This document shows positions 1 through 7,531 of a DNA stretch of 32,663 bases, one piece after another. This DNA is from Bacteroidota bacterium. Lineage in GTDB: Bacteria; Bacteroidota; Bacteroidia; Chitinophagales; Chitinophagaceae. The notes below the pieces were generated by a model. That model was not told where the DNA came from, ran no database searches, and saw only the letters and a list, made by a program, of their open reading frames with translations. Position numbers and translations under genes: made by a program. The stretch lies in contig JAEZCV010000173.1 in assembly GCA_023429985.1 (NCBI GenBank), positions 1-32,663 of the forward strand, written 5' to 3'. Positions within the stretch are counted from its first letter, which is position 1. Each line of letters opens with the position of its first letter.

Positions 1-73
1 GGTTTAGAGGGTTTAGAAGGTTTGGGGGGTTTAGAGGGTTTAGAAGGTTTAGAGGGTTTAGGGGGTTTAGGTG
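1..73. repeat. 9-bp tandem array, core GTTTAG (unit GGTTTAGAR)
   Basis: GTTTAG or one-base variants start at 2, 11, 20, 29, 38, 47, 56 and 65, a perfect 9-bp register of eight units. Seven cores are exact; the unit at 20 reads GTTTGG. The two or three bases between cores vary (AG, AA, GG), so the unit is GGTTTAGAR. The plus strand is G-rich with several GGG runs. The array begins at the window edge and may be longer. It has no coding potential and lies downstream of the terminator of the 335-aa gene. Function unknown. Confidence 0.9.
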
Positions 74-86
74 TTGCCATAATTTG

Positions 87-125
87 TTTAATTAATTGTA
101 AGAATACTTTGATACATTAATTAAA
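87..125. repeat. AT-rich imperfect palindrome between the two arrays
   Basis: Arm TTTAATTAATTGTA (87-100) is the reverse complement of TACATTAATTAAA (113-125) except for one missing base, with a 12-nt loop at 101-112. It sits between the GTTTAG array on the left and the CTAAAC array on the right, so it forms the inner part of a nested inverted structure. No T-tract follows either arm closely and the stem is almost all A/T, so a terminator is less likely than a structural or cruciform element. Confidence 0.6.
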
Positions 126-164
126 TGTGATTCTGCCATTCTTATTGAAGTATCTGAGTATCTT

Positions 165-258
165 CTAAACAACTAAACAACTAAACAACTAAACAACTAA
201 ACAACTAAACAACTAAACATCTAAACAACTAAACAACTAAACATCTAAACATCTAAAC
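165..258. repeat. 8-bp tandem array, core CTAAAC (unit CTAAACAW)
   Basis: CTAAAC starts at 165, 173, 181, 189, 197, 205, 213, 221, 229, 237, 245 and 253: twelve exact cores in a perfect 8-bp register. The remaining two bases are AA or AT. One more core lies out of register at 265. The core is the reverse complement of the GTTTAG core of the array at 1-73, but the period is 8, not 9. There are no spacers of CRISPR length. It ends just before the terminator at 282-308. Confidence 0.92.
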
Positions 259-281
259 CCCGTCCTAAACCCAAAATAAAA

Positions 282-308
282 AAGCCAGTCCCAAAAAGAA
301 ACTGGCTT
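282..308 (-). terminator. Rho-independent terminator of the 335-aa gene
   Basis: AAGCCAGT (282-289) pairs with ACTGGCTT (301-308) across an 11-nt loop. On the minus strand the stem is followed by a T-rich run (plus-strand A run 271-283). It lies 22 bp past the stop codon of the minus-strand gene ending at 330. Confidence 0.85.
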
Positions 309-329
309 GATTGCGATTATCAGCGTTGA

Positions 330-1337
330 TTAACCGAATAATCCGCCTTTTTTAAGGGTTCTGATACCCTCAGCTATTTTAAAACCGTTCTGGTAGATTT
401 CTATCCTGTAATCGCCCGTTGTAAATGAATTCTGGCGCAATGGGATTTGAACCGACTTACGCGTTCCCTGCTCATATTCAATGGTGGTTCTGTAAGAAAA
501 AGGTTTATCGCCATCGGCTCTTGTAGTAAGAATTCCGGAACCCATGCTTGGATCGGCAATTACTTTTCCATCAGGACCGGTAACAATCACATACAGATCG
601 GCAGGGCCTGAACGCGCAACACGATTCTCTATATCAAAGGAAACAACCAGTTTATCTACACGCTTGGCTGTTGTTGTTTCTTTTTCTTTTCCTTTTTTCC
701 TTTCATCAATCGGAGTGATCTTGATATTGGCAGCAGAAAAAGTAGAAGCTACATCAACCGTTTGTGCCAGTTCTTCTTTCTGTGCTGTTGTTGTTTGAAG
801 GTTGGTTTGTAAAACATCGCGCTCCTGTGTTAAATGAACATTGGTAGCAGCGAGTTGTTGATTTTCACCGGTTAACCTGGCAACTTCCGACTCAAGATTT
901 GCAATCTTTCCGTTAAGTTCTCCAATTAATGACTTAGCCCTGCTGAGATCAGCAGCAGTTGCATTTTTATCATTCACGATCTTGTTGATCTGCTGCTTAA
1001 GCTTTGTAATGTCCGACTGGCGATCGCTTAATTGTCCGCTTAAATTATTATTGCTTCCTGTTATGGAGTCAAGCCGGGTAAGTGCAGAATTATACAATAA
1101 CTGAACAGAATCTTTTGCTGTTAATGCTGTTGTAGCTTCAGCAGTTTTTACCTGGATCTGCCTGTTGGAATCATTCTTATCATATAAAAAATAAGCCCAT
1201 GTACCCAGAAGTCCGGCGGCTAATACACCAATAAGAATATTCTTTGTTGAATTAGATCTTGTTGTTGTAGTTGTTGTTTTAACCTGCTTTTCATTTGGGT
1301 TGGTACTGTCGGCTGAAGGATAATTTGTGTTTGCCAT
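330..1337 (-). CDS. Hypothetical single-pass membrane protein with a coiled coil
   Basis: This is a 335-residue protein that I do not recognise as a named family. The N-terminus (1-31) is polar with a run of six threonines. One membrane helix at about 33-51 is rich in Leu, Ile, Ala and Gly. A heptad-like, Gln/Asn/Leu-rich coiled coil covers about 65-190. A C-terminal domain (about 200-330) is beta-rich and looks like a small extracytoplasmic sandwich. There is no signal cleavage site, so an N-in, C-out anchored protein is likely. It starts at ATG 1337, has its own terminator, and is divergent from holA. A structural or scaffold role in the envelope is only a guess. Confidence 0.8.
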   Translation of the reverse strand: MANTNYPSADSTNPNEKQVKTTTTTTRSNSTKNILIGVLAAGLLGTWAYFLYDKNDSNRQIQVKTAEATTALTAKDSVQLLYNSALTRLDSITGSNNNLSGQLSDRQSDITKLKQQINKIVNDKNATAADLSRAKSLIGELNGKIANLESEVARLTGENQQLAATNVHLTQERDVLQTNLQTTTAQKEELAQTVDVASTFSAANIKITPIDERKKGKEKETTTAKRVDKLVVSFDIENRVARSGPADLYVIVTGPDGKVIADPSMGSGILTTRADGDKPFSYRTTIEYEQGTRKSVQIPLRQNSFTTGDYRIEIYQNGFKIAEGIRTLKKGGLFG

Positions 1338-1368
1338 CTTTGGGGTGTTTGGTGATTCGATATTGATT

Positions 1369-1400
1369 TTTATTGGTTTGGGTCGAAGACCTTATTTTTG
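1369..1400 (+). promoter_or_regulatory. Candidate holA promoter (Bacteroidota type)
   Basis: The -7 element TATTTTTG (1393-1400) matches TANNTTTG. TTTA at 1369-1372, 20 bp upstream, resembles the -33 TTTG. Transcription would start near 1407, upstream of ATG 1467 but downstream of the in-frame ATG at 1398. This supports the shorter protein. Confidence 0.45.
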
Positions 1401-1466
1401 GATTTGTCGCACAAATTCGAAAACCGTGCCAGAAAAATAAAAAAATTATCTCATACCTTATCCAAC

Positions 1467-2468
1467 ATGAGTGCTGAAAAGTTACTAAATGATTTAAAGA
1501 ATAAAAAATTTAAACCGGTTTACTGGCTTGAAGGTGAGGAAGAATTTTTTATTGACCAGGTAATTAATTATGCCGAAAACAAAATTTTAACAGAAAGTGA
1601 AGCCGGATTTAACCTTACTGTTTTTTATGGCAGGGATGCGCAATGGGCCGACATCGTAAATTCCTGTCGTAAGTATCCTATGTTTTCCGACAGGCAGGTA
1701 GTAATTATCAAGGAAGCACAGGCATTAAAGGAAATTGAAAAACTCGAGAGCTATATTGAAAAACCTTTGCCATCCACTTTTCTTTTTGTTGCCTATAAAA
1801 ATAAAAAACTCGATGGCCGCACCAGGCTGGCAAAGATGCTGAAGGATAAATCGGTACTCTTTACATCTAAAAAAATTTACGACAATGAATTGCCCGAATG
1901 GACAAACAACCTTGTTAAATCAAAAGGGTTAAACATTCAAAGTAAAGCGCTATTGCTTTTAATCGATCATATTGGCAATGATCTGAACAGGCTGAATAAT
2001 GAAATAGATAAACTGGCTCTTAACCTGAACGGAAGAGATACAATTACAGCAGATGATATAGAGACCTATGTAGGAATAAGTAAGGATTTTAATGTTTTTG
2101 AATTGCAGCAGGCCATCGGTTCAAAGGACCTGTATAAAGCGGTACGCATCATTCAGTATTTTTCCTCAAACCCAAAAGCTGCACCCATTCAGCTGGTATT
2201 TCCTTCATTGTATGGTTTTTTTTCCAGGCTTTTGATCACCTATGCAGTTCCGGTGAAAAACGAAAAAACTATTGCTGCCGCTATAGGTGTTCACCCTTTT
2301 TTTGTTAAGGATTACATGAATGCTGCACTGAATTTTAATCAGCATGAATTGGAAAAGATACTGTTACTTTTATATGAATATAATTTAAGAGGGATTGGTA
2401 TTAATGATGCAGGCACCGAAGATGCAGACCTTCTAAAAGAAATGGTGGTTAAAATGATCGGGAACTGA
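1467..2468 (+). CDS. holA: DNA polymerase III subunit delta
   Basis: Clamp-loader delta subunit, which opens the sliding clamp during replication. The protein begins with the family pattern of a helix followed by KPVYWLEGEEEFFID, the degenerate P-loop region of delta, then an AAA-like fold and the C-terminal collar helices. It is 333 residues from ATG 1467, a normal length. The frame is open upstream to an ATG at 1398, but that adds a basic 23-residue extension absent from the family and lies on the putative promoter. The gene ends exactly one base before the stop codon of convergent ribF. No terminator is visible between them. Confidence 0.88.
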   Translation: MSAEKLLNDLKNKKFKPVYWLEGEEEFFIDQVINYAENKILTESEAGFNLTVFYGRDAQWADIVNSCRKYPMFSDRQVVIIKEAQALKEIEKLESYIEKPLPSTFLFVAYKNKKLDGRTRLAKMLKDKSVLFTSKKIYDNELPEWTNNLVKSKGLNIQSKALLLLIDHIGNDLNRLNNEIDKLALNLNGRDTITADDIETYVGISKDFNVFELQQAIGSKDLYKAVRIIQYFSSNPKAAPIQLVFPSLYGFFSRLLITYAVPVKNEKTIAAAIGVHPFFVKDYMNAALNFNQHELEKILLLLYEYNLRGIGINDAGTEDADLLKEMVVKMIGN

Positions 2469-3389
2469 TTACAGAATTTCCAGGCTCCTTGATTTGTCCT
2501 TTCCTAACTGTTCCTTCATAAGCTCCAGTGTTTGGTATTTTACCTGCGGCCTTAAAAATTTTTTCACTTCAACACGAATGGTCCTGCCATAAATTTCTTC
2601 GTCAAAATCAAAAATATTTACTTCCACTTTTTCAGCGGGGTCTGAAAGTGTAGGCCTGGTTCCAATACTGAGCATGCCCTTGTATTTTCTTTCCTCCAGG
2701 TAAACATTAACAGCATAAACACCATGCCCCGGACGAATTTTGTCAGCATCATGGTACATTAAATTAGCAGTGGGAAAACCAAGCGTTCTTCCCAGTTTAT
2801 CTCCATGAACAACTAATCCGGAAAAAAAGAAATCATAGCCTAAAAGTGAATTGGCTTCATCAATATTACTTTCAAGCAAAGCTTTCCTGATTTTTGTTGA
2901 GCTTACTGCTATTTCATTCAGCACATATTCTGGAATTTCTATGAGCTGAAAACCCAATCTTTCCGCATTGTCTTCCAGCAGCTTGTAATTTCCCTGCCTA
3001 CCTTTTCCAAAATGATGGTCGTACCCGATAATTATTGAATGGGGGTGAAAATTTTCTACCAGGAATTTTTCCATATACTCCCCGGCAGTAAGATTTGAAA
3101 ATTCAGGTGTAAAGGGAACTATTACCAGATGGTTGATTCCTGTTGCTGAAAGAAGTGATATTTTTTCGTCAAGTGAATTTATCAGTTGAAGCGGCTGATC
3201 GGGCTGAACGATCTTGCGGGGATGCGGATGAAAACTGATTATAATGGATTCCCCACTTATTCTTTCTGCTTCCTTTTTAAGTGCACGTATGATTTTTTTA
3301 TGCCCTTCATGTACTCCGTCAAAAGTTCCTATGGTTATAACGGAATTTTTAAAAGCCGGAAGTTTGTCAACAGACCTGTGCACCTGCAT
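2469..3389 (-). CDS. ribF: Bifunctional riboflavin kinase / FAD synthetase
   Basis: Makes FMN from riboflavin and FAD from FMN. The N-terminal nucleotidyltransferase domain starts with TIGTFDGVHEGHKK, carrying the HxGH nucleotide-binding motif, and continues through IIGYDHHFGKGRQG and VSSTKIR. The C-terminal riboflavin kinase domain shows GRTLGFPTAN (the PTAN motif) and the Glu-containing VEVNIFDFDEEIYG. The length of 306 residues is typical. It starts at ATG 3389, 75 bp from divergent purM. A weak -7-like box (one mismatch, TATCTTCG, 3395-3402) lies 5 nt before the ATG. The stop codon abuts the holA stop. Confidence 0.95.
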   Translation of the reverse strand: MQVHRSVDKLPAFKNSVITIGTFDGVHEGHKKIIRALKKEAERISGESIIISFHPHPRKIVQPDQPLQLINSLDEKISLLSATGINHLVIVPFTPEFSNLTAGEYMEKFLVENFHPHSIIIGYDHHFGKGRQGNYKLLEDNAERLGFQLIEIPEYVLNEIAVSSTKIRKALLESNIDEANSLLGYDFFFSGLVVHGDKLGRTLGFPTANLMYHDADKIRPGHGVYAVNVYLEERKYKGMLSIGTRPTLSDPAEKVEVNIFDFDEEIYGRTIRVEVKKFLRPQVKYQTLELMKEQLGKDKSRSLEIL

Positions 3390-3418
3390 GGCTGCGAAGA
3401 TACAATGGCAATTTAAAA

Positions 3419-3449
3419 TATGCTGGTTAGACTGCTATTCTTAGATTTG
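3419..3449 (+). promoter_or_regulatory. Candidate purM promoter
   Basis: TAGATTTG (3442-3449) is an exact TANNTTTG -7 element. TATG at 3419-3422 is a one-mismatch -33 element with a 19-bp spacer. The box ends 15 nt before ATG 3465, so the predicted leader is only about 9 nt. Confidence 0.55.
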
Positions 3450-3464
3450 CGCCAATATTCGCTT

Positions 3465-4646
3465 ATGTCACTCTATTCCAAACGTGGGGTCTCTGCCCAG
3501 AAAGAAGAAGTTCATGCGGCCACCCAAAATATAGACAAAGGCCTTTTCCCAAAAGCATTCTGCAAGGTTTATCCCGATGTTTTGGGCAACGATGCATCCT
3601 GGGTGAATATCATGCATGCCGATGGTGCCGGAACAAAATCCATTCTCGCTTATTTGTATTGGAAAGAAACGGGCGATATTTCCGTGTGGCGCGGCATTGC
3701 ACAGGATGCCATTGTAATGAACCTCGATGATATGCTTTGTGCCGGCATTTACGATAATATGCTATTTTCCAGTTCTATTGACCGTAACAAGCACCTTATT
3801 CCGGGTGAGGTTTTAAGAGAATTGATAGAAGGTACCCAGGCGTTTTTCGACAATATGCAGCAGCATAAAATTGGAATTGCTTTCCTGGGAGGAGAAACGG
3901 CCGACGTTGGCGACGTTGTAAGAACAATAGCTGTTAACGGAACAATGGCATCACGCTGGCCCCGCAACAGGATTGTTACAAATGAAAAGATCGCCCCGGG
4001 AAACGTGATTGTAGGCCTGGCATCTTTTGGCAAATCTGTTTATGAAAATGAATATAACAGCGGCATAGGAAGCAATGGACTAACCAGTGCGCGGCATGAT
4101 GTGCTGACCAAATATTATGCTGAAAAATTTCCGGAAACCTTTGAGCCTGCTCTTGATGATAATGTGGTTTATATAGGTGAACACCGCATGACTGATGCCG
4201 TAAAGGTTAATCATAAATCAAATTCCTACAACACCAGTATCGGTAAACTCATTTTATCGCCTACAAGAACATATGCACCCGTATTAAGAGAAATACTCGA
4301 ACACCATTATGATGATATTGCAGGTTTAATTCATTGCAGTGGTGGCGGACAAACAAAATGCATGAAGTATGTTCCGGAAAATGTAAGGATTGTAAAGGAT
4401 CATTTATTCGATCCCCCTGAAATATTTAAAATCATTCAGGAATCCAGCGGAGCAGATGACAGGGAGATGTACCAGGTGTTTAATATGGGTTGCAGAATGG
4501 AAATTTACACCAGTGAGGAAGCTGCAGAAAAATTCATTGCCATTGCAGATAAATTTGAAATAGATGCAAGGATCATTGGAAGAGTGGAAAATTCAGCGGG
4601 GAAGGAACTGTTAATAAAAAACAATATGTCCGAAATATTATATTAA
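3465..4646 (+). CDS. purM: AIR synthase (phosphoribosylformylglycinamidine cyclo-ligase)
   Basis: Catalyses ATP-dependent closure of FGAM to aminoimidazole ribotide, step five of purine synthesis, in the cytosol. AIR-synthase features include MHADGAGTKS, the Asp-rich AIVMNLDDMLCAG, LGGETADVGD and a C-terminal IHCSGGGQTK. It is 393 residues from ATG 3465, longer than the roughly 345 of the E. coli enzyme, matching the divergent Bacteroidota form. An in-frame start at 3420 would lie upstream of the predicted transcription start, so I prefer 3465. ftsE follows 18 bp later on the same strand. Confidence 0.9.
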   Translation: MSLYSKRGVSAQKEEVHAATQNIDKGLFPKAFCKVYPDVLGNDASWVNIMHADGAGTKSILAYLYWKETGDISVWRGIAQDAIVMNLDDMLCAGIYDNMLFSSSIDRNKHLIPGEVLRELIEGTQAFFDNMQQHKIGIAFLGGETADVGDVVRTIAVNGTMASRWPRNRIVTNEKIAPGNVIVGLASFGKSVYENEYNSGIGSNGLTSARHDVLTKYYAEKFPETFEPALDDNVVYIGEHRMTDAVKVNHKSNSYNTSIGKLILSPTRTYAPVLREILEHHYDDIAGLIHCSGGGQTKCMKYVPENVRIVKDHLFDPPEIFKIIQESSGADDREMYQVFNMGCRMEIYTSEEAAEKFIAIADKFEIDARIIGRVENSAGKELLIKNNMSEILY

Positions 4647-4664
4647 TTACAGAAATTTACATTC

Positions 4665-5351
4665 ATGGCGGAATCAATCATAGAAATCAGGAATGCAAAT
4701 ATTTACCAGGGCAGTAACCTTGTTTTACAGGATGTGAATCTTTCTGTTGATAAAGGTGAATTTGTTTACCTGGTTGGTAAAACCGGAACAGGAAAATCAT
4801 CCTTATTAAAAACATTATATGGCGAACTTCCTTTGAAAGAAGGGCAGGCCACCGTTGTGGGCTACGACCTGAGAAAAATGTCATGGAAAACAGTTCCCTA
4901 CCTAAGAAGAAATCTTGGCGTGGTATTCCAGGATTTCCAGTTGCTTACCGACCGAAATGTAAACGATAATCTCAAATTTGTTTTAAGAGCTATAGGCTGG
5001 AAGGATGAGAAACTGATGAACGAAAAAATTGCCGATGTTCTGGATAAAGTTGGCTTAAGGTCGAAAGGATTTAAAATGCCTTTTGAAATGAGTGGTGGGG
5101 AACAGCAAAGAGTGGATATAGCACGCGCACTTTTAAATTCGCCTAAACTAATCCTGGCAGATGAACCTACCGGAAACCTCGATCCGGAAACTTCCGATGA
5201 GATCATGAACCTGCTGATCCAGATCGCCAGGGATTATGGAACGTCTGTGGTAATGGCAACGCACGATTATATTGTTATACAGAAATTCCCGGCCCGAACA
5301 GTGAAGACGGAAGGTGGAAAGATCGTGGATAATGCTACCATAGTGCATTAA
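4665..5351 (+). CDS. ftsE: FtsE-like ABC ATPase
   Basis: ATP-binding subunit of the FtsEX complex that links cell division to peptidoglycan hydrolases at the inner membrane. Walker A is GKTGTGKSS (residues 38-46), followed by the Q-loop VVFQDFQLL, the signature MSGGEQQR, Walker B LILADEPTG and the H-loop ATHD. The 228-residue length and the FQDFQLL sequence fit FtsE better than LolD or other export ATPases. No ftsX is in the window. It probably shares the purM transcript. The last 17 bp overlap the 3' end of the convergent glycosyltransferase gene. Confidence 0.85.
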   Translation: MAESIIEIRNANIYQGSNLVLQDVNLSVDKGEFVYLVGKTGTGKSSLLKTLYGELPLKEGQATVVGYDLRKMSWKTVPYLRRNLGVVFQDFQLLTDRNVNDNLKFVLRAIGWKDEKLMNEKIADVLDKVGLRSKGFKMPFEMSGGEQQRVDIARALLNSPKLILADEPTGNLDPETSDEIMNLLIQIARDYGTSVVMATHDYIVIQKFPARTVKTEGGKIVDNATIVH

Positions 5352-6447
5352 GCGCTTCTGCGTTTTTTTGATTGTTGTATAATTCAAAGATTTGTTGGCG
5401 CTCGCTTTTGTATTGTTGTGTAAATTCTTTTTCGAAAAGACTCAATATTAGTTCCCTGAAAGATGATGCATCTTCCGCCAGGTGGAAACCGCTGCTAATA
5501 CCACTTCCTTCCACTCCGGCAGTGTTGGAAACACAAAATCTTCCCTTTGCAAGGGCATGAAGCAGTTTTAATTTCACTCCTGTATTATTCATAGATGGTA
5601 ATACATTTATGTGGGCGCCCATAATTAATTCTTCCAGTGCTTCTATTGATGGATTGTTTACAAGTTTTACATTATCCAGGTTTTTAATTTTGCTTTTGAT
5701 CTTTGTAGAAATTTTGTTTCCTGCAATAACCAGTTCCACCGGGAGATGGTTAAATACTTTTTCAGCCAGCCATAATGCTGCTTCCTCATTTTCCGATACT
5801 GCCATGTTACCATGATAGAGGGCGTAATTCCCTTTTCCGGGCATAATTTCAATGCTTTGCCAGGGAATGAAACAGGGAATGAAGTGAAGGTTTTTAAATC
5901 CCATCTGGCTGAACTGCATCAAATCCTTTTTAGAGAGACAGGCCAGGCTTATATTTTTATCGAGTGTAGATGTAAATTTTTTAATCAGTAAACTTTCCGA
6001 TTTGAAATATATTTTTTTAACCAGGTTTCTTTCAGTTTTGAACAGCGACCGGTAATAATTTTCTTCTTCATTATGCATGCGAATAACAATTCTTCGGTTG
6101 TTATTTAAATATGGAATTATACCGGCACAATGCAAACCTTCCAGTAATACGGGGTTGTTATCTTCGTTTAATTTATTTATCAGGTTCCTGTTCAGGCGTG
6201 AAGCAACAATATAGGGAAGAGTGGGAGAGAGTGAATGAAGAAATGACTTTCTTCTATAAGCAATTATTTCCTGGCAGTAGCATTCAAGTCCCGATGCATT
6301 CCTTTTTTTTGAATAATCAAAATAGTGAAGTTTGATCTTTTTGCCAGCAGCAGCAAGTGACTTTATTTTGAAATACATATCTATTGCACCTCCATAATTG
6401 GGAGGTGACGGAGCATCTAAACATACGATATGTAATTGGTCATTCAT
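5335..6447 (-). CDS. Glycosyltransferase, GT4-like, second of the operon
   Basis: A 370-residue GT-B fold glycosyltransferase, probably transferring a sugar from a nucleotide donor during surface polysaccharide assembly. The N-terminus has the acceptor-domain pattern APSPPNYGGAIDMYFKI. The C-terminal donor domain has YALYHGNM, ELVIAGNK and the donor-contact segment TGVKLKLLHALAKG followed by a GVEGSG loop. There is no signal peptide or membrane helix, so it is cytosolic or peripheral. The start ATG 6447 overlaps the preceding gene by 8 bp, indicating translational coupling. Sugar specificity cannot be read from the sequence. Confidence 0.85.
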   Translation of the reverse strand: MNDQLHIVCLDAPSPPNYGGAIDMYFKIKSLAAAGKKIKLHYFDYSKKRNASGLECYCQEIIAYRRKSFLHSLSPTLPYIVASRLNRNLINKLNEDNNPVLLEGLHCAGIIPYLNNNRRIVIRMHNEEENYYRSLFKTERNLVKKIYFKSESLLIKKFTSTLDKNISLACLSKKDLMQFSQMGFKNLHFIPCFIPWQSIEIMPGKGNYALYHGNMAVSENEEAALWLAEKVFNHLPVELVIAGNKISTKIKSKIKNLDNVKLVNNPSIEALEELIMGAHINVLPSMNNTGVKLKLLHALAKGRFCVSNTAGVEGSGISSGFHLAEDASSFRELILSLFEKEFTQQYKSERQQIFELYNNQKNAEALNALW

Positions 6448-7531
6448 TGAACAGATTATTATAGAAAGTAAGCAGTTTTTTTTCTTCCGAGCTCCAGTTA
6501 TAAATTTCTCTTGCTTTTAAACAATTTTCCTGCATATTTTTTAGCAGTGCATCATCCTGCATAATCCGGTTGATTGTTTGGCTTATTGTGTCCGGATCAA
6601 GATTGTCAAGTAAAACGGCAACCTTAAATTCATTGTTGATGCGAATGTATTCGGGATAGTTCATGGCCACTTGCGGAAGACCTTCATGCATATAATCAAA
6701 AAATTTATTGGGTAATGCCATGTACTGGTTCAGGCCTTCGCTTTCAGCAAGTCCCATTCCTAATGTGGCCTGGGCAGCGTATAGCTGCAATTCTTCCGGA
6801 GGCCGCATGCCAAGTAACTCTATTTTATCCTCAACATCATTTTCTTTTATTAGCATTTTAAGCTGCTGCATAAAATTTCCATCGCCGCAGATCACTAATT
6901 TATAAGGAATGTTCTTCATGGCAGGTATAAGAAATTCGAACCCGCGGGCTTCATTCACGGCACCCTGGTAGTATAACTGTTTTGATGAACGCTGCTTTTT
7001 TATATAAGATTTCAATACAGGCATATTCCTTATCAGTTCATAACTTCTGCCATATTTATCATAGAACGCATCAGCCAAACCTTTACTTACAGTGTAGCCA
7101 TTTTTAAATTGAGGTACTGCAAAAGCTTCCACCTTCAACCATATCCATCTGACCCATTTTCGCGTTCTTACTTCTTTTAATTCCGTAAAATATTCATGTG
7201 CATCATAAACCCTTTTTGTTTTTTTTAATTTAGAAACCAACAGGCAGGGAAGTATGGTGTCGAGGTCAATGGCGCAAATAGCATCTGTTTTTTGCGTTAA
7301 TAAATAAAAGAACAGCCTGAGGTTATATTCCAGGTAAAATAAAAACCCTTTATTAATGAAACAGCTAAGTCTTTTTTGCGAAAAGCTTTTTTCAACCAGG
7401 TTTTTCGAGTCTTTCAATTTCCTCCCTACCAGGCACACCTCATAACCGGCTCCTGCAAGCGATCCGCAGATCCTGTGCATTCGCTGGTCATAAGTAAGGT
7501 CGTTGGTTACTGTAAATATTATTCGTTTCAA
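6440..7531 (-). CDS. Glycosyltransferase, GT4-like, first of the operon (TTG start)
   Basis: A 363-residue GT-B glycosyltransferase. The N-terminus MKRIIFTVTNDLTYDQRMHRI matches the Bacteroidota GT4 opening TNDLxxDQRxHR. The Rossmann-like donor half shows YQGAVNEARG, KLVICGDG and the sugar-nucleotide segment LPNKFFDYMHEGLP. The family-typical N-terminus starts at TTG 7531, and no upstream in-frame ATG exists. That TTG overlaps the TGA of the oxidoreductase-like gene as TTGA (7528-7531), so translation is likely coupled. It lies between that gene and a second glycosyltransferase in one operon. Confidence 0.85.
   Translation of the reverse strand: MKRIIFTVTNDLTYDQRMHRICGSLAGAGYEVCLVGRKLKDSKNLVEKSFSQKRLSCFINKGFLFYLEYNLRLFFYLLTQKTDAICAIDLDTILPCLLVSKLKKTKRVYDAHEYFTELKEVRTRKWVRWIWLKVEAFAVPQFKNGYTVSKGLADAFYDKYGRSYELIRNMPVLKSYIKKQRSSKQLYYQGAVNEARGFEFLIPAMKNIPYKLVICGDGNFMQQLKMLIKENDVEDKIELLGMRPPEELQLYAAQATLGMGLAESEGLNQYMALPNKFFDYMHEGLPQVAMNYPEYIRINNEFKVAVLLDNLDPDTISQTINRIMQDDALLKNMQENCLKAREIYNWSSEEKKLLTFYNNLFNE

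Noticed and set aside
1..73. Plant-like telomere repeat contamination (TTTAGGG)
   Set aside because: The period is 9, not 7, the linker varies, and the array continues into bacterial genes. Similar arrays recur inside the window.
165..258. Possible CRISPR array
   Set aside because: Units are 8 bp with at most 2 variable bases, no spacers of 25-40 bp, and no cas genes nearby. The same holds for 14333-14428.
1398..1466. N-terminal 23-residue extension of HolA
   Set aside because: It overlaps the -7 box at 1393-1400 and has no family similarity, so the start at 1467 is preferred.
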